The notes beneath the pieces were generated by a model, which made no database searches, was not told the DNA's origin, and worked only from the letters and a program-made list of their open reading frames with translations. From JBEKTW01 sp049515655 (GTDB taxonomy: Bacteria > Bacteroidota > Ignavibacteria > UBA10030 > SZUA-254): a DNA stretch of 64,000 nt. The stretch spans positions 7,832 through 71,831 of the forward strand of contig JBEKTW010000024.1 of the NCBI GenBank assembly GCA_049515655.1. Direction: 5' to 3'. A program made the position numbers and the translations under genes. Of the stretch, positions 1-8,734 are shown piece after piece (within the stretch, counting starts at the first letter, position 1; each line of letters opens with the position of its first letter).

Positions 1-119
1 TGGGACTTGTCACCTCCTACACCATGAGCGGCTTCATTCACGTTCTTTTGGTGATCGCCATTGTGGTCGTCTTGGTTAGAGTTATCCAAGGACGCAATGT
101 GCTCGACAAAAAGGCTTGA
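1..119 (+). CDS. lmo0937-family small membrane protein, 3' part only
   Basis: The reading frame enters from outside the window (first full codon at base 3) and stops with TGA at 117-119, leaving 38 residues. It reads a short hydrophobic helix (HVLLVIAIVVVLVRVI) after a SYTMSGF turn and ends in a basic tail. It is almost the same as the complete 49-residue protein at 13039, which starts MLYTIAVILVVLWLVG, so about 12 residues are missing here. Both match the small two-helix lmo0937 family of stress-associated membrane proteins, whose function is unknown. The family call rests on the intact copy in this window. Confidence 0.75.
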   Translation, partial: GLVTSYTMSGFIHVLLVIAIVVVLVRVIQGRNVLDKKA

Positions 120-435
120 GTCCGGGAATAAAGTCATACAAGTAGCTGTTATTGTCGCCAGACTATTTTGAGCGACGGTGCGAAGGGTTCGGACGTTTTT
201 GCAGGGTGGCACTTCAGCGACTCCTGGAACGGCGTCTGTCGTCAAGGCGACCATCATGGCTGATCAATCAATCTCGCTAAATCCCGACGCAACAGTTGAA
301 GGCAGATTGTCAGCACGTATTGCCGCGGTAAGATTACCGGAAATACTTTGTAAAGCCTACGCCGCAAATATGTGGAATTTTTTACGCAACAAAACATGTC
401 GTACTTCATTTTCATTAACTCTATAGGAGATTTTT
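120..435. other. Intergenic region, nothing recognised
   Basis: A 316-base gap between the lmo0937-like gene and the DUF3494 lipoprotein. The short open frames in it have no ribosome site or family resemblance. The only clear signal is the strong ribosome site of the next gene (AGGAGA at 426-431). No convincing promoter spacing was found. Confidence 0.5.
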
Positions 436-2469
436 ATGAAAATCAATACAAAAAACCCAACCACTGTCTTGAGCTGGTGGACGCGCTTCTGCTCCATAGG
501 CGCATCCGCCTTTGGCGGACTCGGCCTCCCGCTTTCGGCAGGACTGACCCTTGCTTTGCTCTCCGTCGTTTTGATGGGCGGATGTAAAGAGGACGAGGGG
601 GGAATCGTAAACGTCTTTAACGCACCCGCGGTGATTCGCACTTCCCCCCTTAATAATGCGACGAATGTGCCTCTCAACAAGACAAGTGGTGCCAGCAGGT
701 CGGCTGGGGTCGCCGCTGTCAAGATAATCACGGCAACTTTCAGTGCACCGATGGACCCGAAATCGATTAACACAACATCGTTCACTGTATTGCAGGGCGG
801 GGCCTCTCTTTCGGGAACGGTCTCGTACTCTGACACGACCGCAGTTTTTGTAGCCCCGAACGGTCTGGGACCAAATCTCACCTATACTTGTACAATCACA
901 ACCGGGGCCACGGATGTCGGTGGTAATGCACTTGCAAGTAACTATGTATGGACCTTTACGACGATTGCACCCGGGACACCAACGCTCATCGCGCCCGTTA
1001 ATGCAGCGGTCAATATCTCAACGAGTCTGACGATGATTTGGAATGCCGTACCGGGGGCCGATACCTATCGGTTGCAGGTCTCGACGAGTAACCTCTTTGC
1101 CACTACGGTGTATAACGACTCGACACGCACGGGCATTTCGCAACAGATATCGGGCTTGACGGTTGGAATGACCTATTACTGGCGTGTGAATGCGAAAATT
1201 GCCGGTGGAACGAGTGCTTACTCCACCGCGTGGAGCTTCACAACCATCGCACCGCCCGCGGCACCGGTCTTAGTCGCGCCTATTGCTGCAGCGCAGAATC
1301 AGGCAACGACTCTGACGTTGAGTTGGAATGCTTCGACGGGAGCCAACACGTATCGTCTGCAGGTCTCGACGAGTAACCTTTTTGCCACTACGGTGTATAA
1401 CGACTCGACGATAACAGGGACCTCGCACCAGATAACGGGCTTGGCAGTCGGGGCGACCTACTACTGGCGTGTGAATGCGAAGAATGCCGCCGGGACAAGT
1501 GCTTACTCCACAAGGAGCTTCAAAACCACAACCATTGTCGGTTCTCTTCAGCCGCCGACTTTGGCTGCGCCAGCCGATTCATCGGTGAATATCTCAACGA
1601 GTCCGACCCTGAGTTGGAATGCTTCGACCGGAGCCGCTACGTATCGTCTCCAAGTCGACACGAGCGCCGTTTTTGCCCACACGGTATTTGATGACTCGAC
1701 GCTCACCGGGCTCTCGCAACCGATATCGGGCTTAACGGTTGGGAAGACCTATTACTGGCACGTGAATGCAAAGAATAGTAGTGGTACGAGTGCATACTCA
1801 ACGATATGGCGCTTTACAGTCGGAGCATCGCCGCCTCCACCGGTAAATCTTCTTGGTTCGGCCAGCACGTATGGGATCATGGCAACCTCCGCGATCACCA
1901 ACACAGGCAACTCTATTATCAATGGGGATGTTTCGTTGGACCCAGGCACTTCAATGACTGGATTTCCGCCGGGAGTGGTGAACGGCACGATACACATTAA
2001 TGATACAGTGTCAGCGAAGGCCAGAGCCGACCTGTTGGCCGCATATAACACCCTCAAGGGCCTTCCACCAGGAACAACAATATCAGCCGGTGCGGATCTG
2101 GGCGCGTTATATCCTACGGGTATTCCACCCGGCACCTATACATCTGGTAGCACGATGATGGTCTCGACCCCTCTCGTTCTCGACGCAGGTGGTGACGCGA
2201 ATGCCGTCTGGGTCTTCCAGATCGGTTCCTCGCTGACTACGGGAGCCAGTGTTTCGCTGGCTAACAATGCTCAGGCCAAGAACGTGTTTTGGGTTCCTAC
2301 TTCGGATGCGACTGTAGGAGTAGGCACTATCTTCTATGGAACCATAGTGGCTGGCAGAAATGTCTCTGGTGTGACTGGTGCCGTGATAAACGGCAGAATA
2401 TTGGCCGGAGCGATCACTGCCGGGACGATTGCTTTGGATGGCAATACTGTTAACGTGCCTTTGCCGTAA
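436..2469 (+). CDS. Lipoprotein with Ig-like, three FN3-like repeats and a DUF3494 ice-binding-like domain
   Basis: A 677-residue exported protein. A long N-terminal segment ends in a lipobox (LMGGC, near residue 50), so it is probably anchored as a lipoprotein. Residues of about 60-178 form an SbsA-type Ig-like (Big_5) domain (ATFSAPMDP). Three FN3-like repeats of about 95 residues follow (about 180-465), each with the core LSWNASTGA-TYRLQV and YYWRVNAKN; the first two are nearly identical even in DNA. Residues of about 468-677 form a DUF3494 domain, a beta-solenoid fold used by ice-binding proteins and by some adhesins. The start is fixed by AGGAGATTTTT before ATG 436. It is the first of two DUF3494 genes flanking an OmpA gene. 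Surface adhesion or ice binding are both possible; the sequence does not decide. Confidence 0.85.
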   Translation: MKINTKNPTTVLSWWTRFCSIGASAFGGLGLPLSAGLTLALLSVVLMGGCKEDEGGIVNVFNAPAVIRTSPLNNATNVPLNKTSGASRSAGVAAVKIITATFSAPMDPKSINTTSFTVLQGGASLSGTVSYSDTTAVFVAPNGLGPNLTYTCTITTGATDVGGNALASNYVWTFTTIAPGTPTLIAPVNAAVNISTSLTMIWNAVPGADTYRLQVSTSNLFATTVYNDSTRTGISQQISGLTVGMTYYWRVNAKIAGGTSAYSTAWSFTTIAPPAAPVLVAPIAAAQNQATTLTLSWNASTGANTYRLQVSTSNLFATTVYNDSTITGTSHQITGLAVGATYYWRVNAKNAAGTSAYSTRSFKTTTIVGSLQPPTLAAPADSSVNISTSPTLSWNASTGAATYRLQVDTSAVFAHTVFDDSTLTGLSQPISGLTVGKTYYWHVNAKNSSGTSAYSTIWRFTVGASPPPPVNLLGSASTYGIMATSAITNTGNSIINGDVSLDPGTSMTGFPPGVVNGTIHINDTVSAKARADLLAAYNTLKGLPPGTTISAGADLGALYPTGIPPGTYTSGSTMMVSTPLVLDAGGDANAVWVFQIGSSLTTGASVSLANNAQAKNVFWVPTSDATVGVGTIFYGTIVAGRNVSGVTGAVINGRILAGAITAGTIALDGNTVNVPLP

Positions 2470-2478
2470 GGTATGAAG

Positions 2479-2514
2479 CCTGCCCGCCAGACATCGGTTT
2501 GGTGGGCGGGTTTT
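2479..2514 (+). terminator. Rho-independent terminator after the DUF3494 lipoprotein gene
   Basis: An 11-bp stem (2479-2489 with 2500-2510, two G-T pairs) and a 10-base loop are followed by TTTT, ten bases after the stop codon. Confidence 0.75.
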
Positions 2515-2643
2515 CGGTGTGATACCGGAGGCAGACATGATTTTGATGATGAAAATGAAGGACACCGGGGTCAATCATCGGTACACTTTTTTACTTGAGC
2601 TAAATGTGAAATACGGAACTACACTTAATAAAAGGAGCTATGT

Positions 2644-4674
2644 ATGTATCAATATCGCACAGTAATCCGAAGCCGGAGGCTTACGGGCCTTTGGCTCAAA
2701 AGAATTATCTTCAGTTCTTTGATACTGATTTGCGTCAACGCAACAATTTTTGCGCAGGAAACTCAAAGGGCACAGCCAACGTGGTGGTTCGGCGCAGCCG
2801 CAGGCGCGAATTTGAACTTCTACGGCGGAACAACTCAAATGTTGAACTCCGGATTAACGACTCCGGCTCCCTTTCACAAAGGCTATGGAGGGGGTCTCTA
2901 CCTTGCTCCACTTGTAGAGTATCGCCCCAATTCTGTCTGGGGTGGAATACTGGCAGTGGGATTTGATGACAGGCGCGGATGGTTCACAGATGTTCCCTAT
3001 TTTAGGGGCGGGCAGAAGTTAGTGGAGAAGTTATCGGCGACGCCCAGCTATATTTCCATCGAACCGAGCTTACGGTACGCTCCATTCTCAAATGCCTGGT
3101 ACATTTTTGGGGGTCCCCGAATCGGCTTCAATTGGCCTCTCCTCACGGAAGAACAAAAAGCATTTGTCTACACAGAACGAGGAAACATCGGCTCCAAAGA
3201 CCAGTTCAGTGATATGAATGAAACAGTCGTCTCAGGACAAATCGGCATTGGTTACGATTTTGCATGCGCGTCTTTGGACAATGAGGTTCAAGTCAATCTT
3301 TCACCATTTATCTCGTACCAACCTTATTTTGGTCAAGACCCGCGCTCGGTGGAAACCCCGGGCTCGGTTGAGAACTGGGGAGTGGCGACCGTACGTGTGG
3401 GTATCGCAATCAAGTTTGGACGCGGTGCGGTTATTCCTCGGGTCGTGACTGCAGTAATTCCCGCGGTTGTCGAGGGTGATGTCCAATTTTCGGTTCGTGC
3501 GCCCAAGGCCGTACCCGCTAAGCGCAAGGTCCGGGAGACGTTCCCGCTTCGCAATTATGTGTTTTTCGAGGCCGGATCGGCTGAAATACCGAATCGATAC
3601 GTGGCGCTGACGAAAGACCAGGCGGCAAGCTTCAAGGAGGAACAATTGCAAGAAGTTCAGCCGAAAAACATGACTGGTCGCTCACTTCGACAGATGACCG
3701 TGTATTATAACATCCTGAATATCCTCGGTGATCGTTTGAAAAGAAGTCCCGGAACGGCCATTTTCTTAAGTGGAGCGTCAGACAAAGGACCAGAGCATGG
3801 CAAAGCAAGGGCGGAAGCGATCAAGCAGTATCTTGTGGACGTGTTTGGAATCGATGGCTCGAGGATAACGACTGAGGGACGAGATAAACCGCGAATTCCA
3901 TCAGAACAGCCGGGTGGTACAAAAGAACTTGATCTTCTCCGGGCCGGAGATAGTCGGGTTGATATTGAGAGCGAATCGCCTGAGATGATGATACAGGTTG
4001 GGGGCGCTTCCCACTACATGCTGAAGCCGGTGCAAATCGTTGCAGTGCTTGAAGACCCTCTTGACAGCCATGTTCTTTTCAATGTGGTTGGGGCAAAGGA
4101 AGTGCTCGCATCGTGGTCGTTGGAAATCACGGACGACCAAGGAAAGGCTCAACGCTTCGGACCATTCACACGAGACTTGGAAAGCATTTCGGGGAACGCC
4201 ATCCTGGGTAATCGTTCCCAGGGCGACTACAAGGTCGTGATGCTCGGACAAACCAAAGGCGGAAAATCTATAAGGAAAGAAAGCTCGGTCCACCTGGTCC
4301 GCAGAGACGAACCGATGAAAGAAGCAGTACGGTTCAGCATTCTATTTGATTTTGACAAATCGAAGACCATAGCGAGCTACGAAAAATTCCTCACCGACAT
4401 TGTCACGCCGCTCATTCCGGATAACGGTATCGTTGTTATCCACGGCCATACGGACATCATAGGAGAGGAAGAGTACAACTACGACTTATCCCACGAGCGA
4501 GCACAGGATGCCCAGAGTATCATTGAAGGGGCACTATCGAATAGCGGTAAGCATGGGGTCACATTTGAAACGTTGTGGTTCGGCGCAGATCTCCAACATG
4601 CGCCGTTTGACAACAACTTGCCGGAGGAACGGTTCTACAATAGAACTGTCATCATCGATATCGTCCCCGACTGA
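2644..4674 (+). CDS. OmpA-family outer membrane protein with beta-barrel and two OmpA-like domains
   Basis: A 676-residue exported protein. The signal peptide (IIFSSLILICVNATIFAQ, about residues 20-38) is followed by an outer-membrane beta-barrel-like section (about 45-260, rich in alternating aromatic and small residues). Residues of about 300-435 look like a first, diverged OmpA/peptidoglycan-binding domain (FFEAGSAEIP, then ARAEAIKQYLVDVFGI). A spacer Ig-like section leads to a second, better conserved OmpA domain at about 560-676 (FDFDKS, GHTDIIGEEEYN, LSHERAQ). OmpA domains hold the outer membrane to peptidoglycan. The start at ATG 2644 has an AAAGGAG site. It lies between two DUF3494 genes and may anchor or co-function with them; this is inferred from position only. 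Confidence 0.88.
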   Translation: MYQYRTVIRSRRLTGLWLKRIIFSSLILICVNATIFAQETQRAQPTWWFGAAAGANLNFYGGTTQMLNSGLTTPAPFHKGYGGGLYLAPLVEYRPNSVWGGILAVGFDDRRGWFTDVPYFRGGQKLVEKLSATPSYISIEPSLRYAPFSNAWYIFGGPRIGFNWPLLTEEQKAFVYTERGNIGSKDQFSDMNETVVSGQIGIGYDFACASLDNEVQVNLSPFISYQPYFGQDPRSVETPGSVENWGVATVRVGIAIKFGRGAVIPRVVTAVIPAVVEGDVQFSVRAPKAVPAKRKVRETFPLRNYVFFEAGSAEIPNRYVALTKDQAASFKEEQLQEVQPKNMTGRSLRQMTVYYNILNILGDRLKRSPGTAIFLSGASDKGPEHGKARAEAIKQYLVDVFGIDGSRITTEGRDKPRIPSEQPGGTKELDLLRAGDSRVDIESESPEMMIQVGGASHYMLKPVQIVAVLEDPLDSHVLFNVVGAKEVLASWSLEITDDQGKAQRFGPFTRDLESISGNAILGNRSQGDYKVVMLGQTKGGKSIRKESSVHLVRRDEPMKEAVRFSILFDFDKSKTIASYEKFLTDIVTPLIPDNGIVVIHGHTDIIGEEEYNYDLSHERAQDAQSIIEGALSNSGKHGVTFETLWFGADLQHAPFDNNLPEERFYNRTVIIDIVPD

Positions 4675-4756
4675 GGTCGTCAGCAGATGAATTCAACTAT
4701 CGACAGCTTTTTTCCTAATTAACGTTTCATCATTCACTAACTTCAAGGAGATTTTT

Positions 4757-5845
4757 ATGAAGATTTGTACAACACATACAACAGCGATTTCAGGCCGATG
4801 GATGCGTTTCCTCGGAACGATGCTGATGTTTGCTTTGATGGTGCCTGCCGTTGCCGTGTCTCAATCGACACCTGCACCGGTGAATCTTGGCACTGCTGGC
4901 GATTTCGTGATTCTGGCAAAAACAGGGATCTCAACCACGGGTGTCACTGCAATAACCGGTGATATTGGAGTTAGTCCAGCCTCTGCGACATACATAACTG
5001 GATTTGGATTAATAATGGATCCCTCCGGTACATTTTCGACATCATCGTTAATCACGGGGAAGGTGTACGCTGCCGACTATACTTCCCCAACTCCGACTAA
5101 GATGACTACGGCTATCGGCGACATGCAAACTGCATACACCAACGCAGCCGGGCGCACATTGCCTGATTCCCTTAACATGGGTGCTGGAAATATTACCGGA
5201 AAGACCATTGCTCATGGCCTCTATAAATGGGGCACTAGTGTTGTAATATCTGCGGGTGGTACCACTATCTCGGGCAGCGCAACTGATGTCTGGATCTTCC
5301 AGGTAGCGGGGAATCTAAACGTGGCCAACGGTGCCATTGTTACTCTCAGCGGCGGCGCGCTGGCTTCCAACATCTTCTGGCAGGTCGCGGGCCAGGTCAC
5401 CCTTGGAACGACGGCTCAAATGAAGGGAATCATATTGTGTCAAACACAGATTGCGATGGGTACCGGCGCAACGTTGAACGGCAGAGCGCTGGCACAGACT
5501 GCAGTTACATTAGAAGCTAACATCGTCGTTAGACCGGTGGTGACCGCTGTCAAGAATGGATTAGCACCGGAAACATTCGCGCTCTCGCAGAACTACCCGA
5601 ATCCCTTCAATCCGACGACGAAGATTGATTATAGTCTTGGGAAGGCTGCTCAGGTTTCTCTCAAAGTCTACAATGTGCTTGGTCTTGAGGTTGCTACGCT
5701 CGTAAACGACCGCCAGGAAGCCGGCAGCTACACCGTACCGTTCGGCACGACTAATGCAACATCCGGTCTCTCGAGCGGTGTGTATTTCTACCGTCTCCAG
5801 GCCGGATCCCTCGTCTCGACGAAGAGGTTGATCCTCATGAAGTAG
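4757..5845 (+). CDS. DUF3494 ice-binding-like protein with T9SS type A sorting domain
   Basis: A 362-residue secreted protein. After a signal peptide (about 1-35) the DUF3494 beta-solenoid domain occupies about 37-255 (begins VNLGTAGDFVILAKTGIST, ends in the NGRALAQTAVTLE region). The C-terminal 85 residues are a type IX secretion sorting domain: NYPNPFNPTTKIDYSL, LKVYNVLGLEVATLV, and SGVYFYRLQ with final KRLILMK. T9SS would carry it over the outer membrane and attach it to the surface or release it. The start has AAGGAGATTTTTATG, the same ribosome-site style as the gene at 436. DUF3494 is the domain of known ice-binding proteins; a freezing-related role is not shown here. Confidence 0.9.
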   Translation: MKICTTHTTAISGRWMRFLGTMLMFALMVPAVAVSQSTPAPVNLGTAGDFVILAKTGISTTGVTAITGDIGVSPASATYITGFGLIMDPSGTFSTSSLITGKVYAADYTSPTPTKMTTAIGDMQTAYTNAAGRTLPDSLNMGAGNITGKTIAHGLYKWGTSVVISAGGTTISGSATDVWIFQVAGNLNVANGAIVTLSGGALASNIFWQVAGQVTLGTTAQMKGIILCQTQIAMGTGATLNGRALAQTAVTLEANIVVRPVVTAVKNGLAPETFALSQNYPNPFNPTTKIDYSLGKAAQVSLKVYNVLGLEVATLVNDRQEAGSYTVPFGTTNATSGLSSGVYFYRLQAGSLVSTKRLILMK

Positions 5846-5856
5846 TTCTTGTTGAT

Positions 5857-5892
5857 AAAGCATGTGCCGCGTTGAAACGCGGTACATGCTTT
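5857..5892 (+). terminator. Strong hairpin after the T9SS-sorted DUF3494 gene
   Basis: A 15-bp stem (5857-5871 with 5878-5892, one G-T pair) with loop TTGAAA, 11 bases past the stop. The right arm itself ends in TTT. It probably terminates the upstream transcript. Confidence 0.75.
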
Positions 5893-5937
5893 CATTGTCC
5901 CGTGCTTCAGCGAATAGATCGGTCGAGAGAATTGCGA

Positions 5938-6111
5938 ATGGATACGTCTGAATCGGTCGCGGACAATTGGGTGAGAGAGCTTAGGTCAGTTCAGGAGGAC
6001 CCAAGAGATTCTCTGCGCGAAGACCCGAGGGAAGAATTGACTGCACAGGAAAAGAATACCGGAAGTCAGCCTGACGACGAACGTTCGCTGTATGACGGAG
6101 GAGAGGGCTGA
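5938..6111 (+). CDS. Possible small charged protein, uncharacterised
   Basis: An open frame of 57 codons from ATG 5938. The product is highly acidic and hydrophilic with a short internal repeat (VQEDPRDSLREDPREE), no membrane segment and no recognised family. A longer in-frame version would begin at TTG 5872 inside the terminator loop, which is unlikely. The ribosome site is weak (GAGAG about 9 bases upstream). It may be a real small stress-type protein or chance; I cannot tell. Confidence 0.3.
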   Translation: MDTSESVADNWVRELRSVQEDPRDSLREDPREELTAQEKNTGSQPDDERSLYDGGEG

Positions 6112-6161
6112 GAATCGGTCTCATGACGGTGCTGCTCACCATGTGAAAGGTTGTAAGTAAT

Positions 6162-6659
6162 ATGAAACATCTTCATGTGCCAGTTATAGCACTTTGTTTG
6201 TTCCTGGCAGTTCAGGTGTCCGTTGCACAAGAGCGCAACTTTGGACTTGGCGTCATTGTTGGTGAACCGACGGGAGTCAGTGCAAAATTATGGACATCGC
6301 CCACGACGGCGGTCGATTTTGCTCTCGGTTGGTCGGTAAGAGGAGATCGAATCGGCAATTACAATGGCTACGATGATGGAGGAAGCCGCTTTCACTTCCA
6401 CATGGATTATCTCTGGCATTCATTTGATGCTATCAGCTCGTCTGGAGGACTCCCCTTCTTATACTGTGGGATGGGCGGACGCATCAACACGCGCGCCGGC
6501 TATAGTAGTTCGGCCGCTGTCCGCGGTGTGATCGGCGTTGGATGGGTGCCGCATGAAACGCCAATAGATATCTTTCTTGAACTGGTTCCATCACTCCAGT
6601 TCACATCGTCAACAGGCATTGGGTTTGATGCAGGCCTCGGAGCACGGTATTTCTTTTGA
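6162..6659 (+). CDS. Exported small beta-barrel-like protein, unknown function
   Basis: A 165-residue protein with a clear signal peptide (LHVPVIALCLFLAVQVSVAQ). The mature part is short beta strands rich in Gly, Tyr and Phe and ends in Phe-Phe (GLGARYFF), as outer-membrane barrels do. The stretch FGLGVIVGEPTGVSAKLW resembles small outer-membrane proteins annotated as hypothetical in Bacteroidota and spirochaetes. About eight strands could fit. A weak ribosome site (AAAGG, about 12 bases upstream) precedes ATG 6162. It lies in the envelope gene block but has no operon partner with tight spacing. Confidence 0.75.
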   Translation: MKHLHVPVIALCLFLAVQVSVAQERNFGLGVIVGEPTGVSAKLWTSPTTAVDFALGWSVRGDRIGNYNGYDDGGSRFHFHMDYLWHSFDAISSSGGLPFLYCGMGGRINTRAGYSSSAAVRGVIGVGWVPHETPIDIFLELVPSLQFTSSTGIGFDAGLGARYFF

Positions 6660-6704
6660 TGACAAGGTCATCATACAACGACGATGCATCTCATTCCAAG
6701 GATG

Positions 6705-6762
6705 TAGCCCATCTTTCATCCCTTTGCACGATTGATTTGGCGGTCGATTTAGTTGTATCTTA
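6705..6762 (+). promoter_or_regulatory. Promoter module, copy A, upstream of the DUF3185 gene
   Basis: A sigma-70-like promoter, TTGATT at 6732-6737, 18 bases, TATCTT at 6756-6761, preceded by a 25-base box (6705-6729, beginning TAGCCCATCTTTCATCCC). The same box plus promoter occurs again at 8509-8566 with only scattered changes, mostly in the spacer. Conservation between otherwise unrelated flanks suggests a shared regulator binds the box. Start codon of the DUF3185 gene is 93 bases downstream of the -10. Confidence 0.6.
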
Positions 6763-6853
6763 CTAACGTGGTAGTGGATCAGCAGAGACTCCGCACCAGG
6801 GAGCCGGGTCATTGCTTCTTGAAGGACTCAACAACCAAACAGAGGATTTTTCT

Positions 6854-7060
6854 ATGAACAAAGCACTCTCACTCGCCCTTCTTGCCGGAGGTATCCTTTT
6901 GATAATCTTTGGCTCTATTGCCTACAACTCAACGAGCTCCGACATTTCCCGTTTTTTTACCGGCTCAGCCACCGATAAATCAATGTGGCTATTGGTGAGC
7001 GGCATCGGTGCGGCGATTGCAGGCCTGGTCGGTCTATCGCGTGCGTCAAAGGTCACGTGA
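6854..7060 (+). CDS. DUF3185 family small membrane protein
   Basis: A 68-residue protein starting at ATG 6854 behind AGAGGATTTTTCT; a longer frame from 6812 adds an unlikely 14 residues. There are two membrane helices: about 3-22 (ALSLALLAGGILLIIFGSIA) and 45-62 (MWLLVSGIGAAIAGLVGL). Between them lies the family signature SSDISRFFTGSATDKS, which is typical of DUF3185. The function is unknown; members often sit near stress genes. It is probably driven by promoter module A. Confidence 0.85.
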   Translation: MNKALSLALLAGGILLIIFGSIAYNSTSSDISRFFTGSATDKSMWLLVSGIGAAIAGLVGLSRASKVT

Positions 7061-7160
7061 GATCTCTTTGAGAAGATGCCGACGGCAGAAGGGAGAAAAG
7101 TCGTAAAGAAACCTTCTGAGAAAACGGATGAGTCACTTAACACTCATATTAATGAACTGA

Positions 7161-8444
7161 ATGGCAAACATCATGAAACTATTCGTCAAAGTCTTAACGC
7201 TTGCTGTAGTTCTGATTGCAGGTACATGGATAACACAGCAAAAAGTATCTGCACAAGGGACTGCCGTCAGCTTCCAGCTTTTTTATGATCAATTGAGTCC
7301 CTATGGCTCGTGGGTAGATTATCAAAATTACGGATACGTTTGGATACCCGATGTAGATCGGGATTTTAGTCCCTATGGCACCAACGGTCACTGGGTCTTC
7401 ACCGACGATGGTTGGACGTGGGTTTCCGATTATCCGTGGGGATGGGCGCCATTTCATTACGGCCGCTGGGCGTATGATGATTCATTCGGCTGGTTCTGGG
7501 TTCCTCACAATGAATGGGGACCTGCCTGGGTGACGTGGAGGAGGTCTGAAGGTTATTATGGCTGGGCGCCCATGGGACCGGGTATAAGCCTTGAAGTGTC
7601 TCTTGGCGGGGGATACCGTGTACCGAACGATCGCTGGATATTCGTAAGCGACAGGGATATTAGCAGACCCGATATTGACCGCCATTATGTCGATCGGTCA
7701 ACCAACATTACAATCATCAATCGTTCCACGGTGATCAACAATACTTACACCGATAATAGCCGGCACACGAAGTATGTTGCAGGTCCTGCTCGAGATGACG
7801 TGCAGAAGGTTACTGGATCGACAGTCAAACCGGTTACCATCCGGGATAACGATAAACCAGGCCAAACTCTGAGTAATGATCAGCTCCAGATATACAGGCC
7901 ACAGGTGCAGGCGAGCAATAATAATGCCCGCAAACCTGTGCCGTCCAAACTGGTAAGCTTGAAAGCGGTGAAGCCCATCTCCGGAAGAACTCCGGGAAAT
8001 CAGCGGCAGAATGCTAACCCGCCTGGTAATAAGGCGGTAGGAGTGCAAGCCCGGGCCGTCAATCCACCCGATAAGAACAAGAGCATTGCAAAACCAGCAC
8101 AACTGCAGACTGTCAAGTCATCTACCAAGGAAGCAAAAAATCAGCAGCCCCGCGTCGTCAATCCACCTGGTAAGAACAAGGGCATTGCAGCACCATCACA
8201 ACCGCAGACTGTCAAGCCATCCGTCAAGAAGGTGAGAAGTCAGCAACCCCGGGCCATTAATACACCCGTTAATAACAAGGGTACAGGTCAACAATCGAAG
8301 CCGAGGAAGGTCCCTTCACCCAATACGAAGAGGCAGTCACCCCAAACTACCACTTCCCCCAACAAGAAGGGTAAGGTTCCGGATTCTCAGCCCCCAAAAC
8401 CTGATAAACAAAAACAGGATGATCCAAAGCGATCTGAACAGTAA
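7161..8444 (+). CDS. DUF6600-type exported protein with basic repeat tail
   Basis: A 427-residue protein. The signal peptide is about residues 5-32 (the ATG at 7173 giving MKLFVKVLTLA is an alternative start). Residues of about 38-150 contain the aromatic repeats of DUF6600 (YXWGXW-type): YDQLSPYGSWV, WPWGWAPFHYGRW-like and YYGWAPMGPG blocks. The rest is low-complexity, rich in Asn, Pro, Lys and Gln, and includes three 33-residue repeats (DNA period 99 bases, from about 8058) with VNPPGKNKGIA and QTVKPS cores. The tail has a high positive charge and could bind cell-wall or nucleic-acid polyanions. Function of the family is unknown. No strong ribosome site was seen. Confidence 0.8.
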   Translation: MANIMKLFVKVLTLAVVLIAGTWITQQKVSAQGTAVSFQLFYDQLSPYGSWVDYQNYGYVWIPDVDRDFSPYGTNGHWVFTDDGWTWVSDYPWGWAPFHYGRWAYDDSFGWFWVPHNEWGPAWVTWRRSEGYYGWAPMGPGISLEVSLGGGYRVPNDRWIFVSDRDISRPDIDRHYVDRSTNITIINRSTVINNTYTDNSRHTKYVAGPARDDVQKVTGSTVKPVTIRDNDKPGQTLSNDQLQIYRPQVQASNNNARKPVPSKLVSLKAVKPISGRTPGNQRQNANPPGNKAVGVQARAVNPPDKNKSIAKPAQLQTVKSSTKEAKNQQPRVVNPPGKNKGIAAPSQPQTVKPSVKKVRSQQPRAINTPVNNKGTGQQSKPRKVPSPNTKRQSPQTTTSPNKKGKVPDSQPPKPDKQKQDDPKRSEQ

Positions 8445-8508
8445 GAAGATCATTATTCTTCGTGGATGATGCGCTTTGTTGATGGAAATGCTCCCCCCTC
8501 CAGAGAAT

Positions 8509-8566
8509 TAGCCCATCTTTCATCCCTTTGCACTATTGATTTGACCCCCAACTTAGTTGTATCTTA
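8509..8566 (+). promoter_or_regulatory. Promoter module, copy B, upstream of the broken OmpA gene
   Basis: TTGATT at 8536-8541, 18 bases, TATCTT at 8560-8565, with the same 25-base upstream box as copy A at 6705-6762 (one difference in the box). It would drive the OmpA-like gene at 8735, leaving a leader of about 160 bases. Confidence 0.6.
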
Positions 8567-8734
8567 TCATAGAGAATTATCACGGTTCGGACAAATGGTA
8601 GCGTGTATGGTTCAAGCACCAGTGTTCCAACGACGTTCCCGTCGTCACAAGGGTGAATCGCGGCGGCTACGTTTCGAAATGTGTTAGGCAAAAGGTATCT
8701 GTAACTCACAAAAAAAGCAAGGAAGGAGAAGCAT

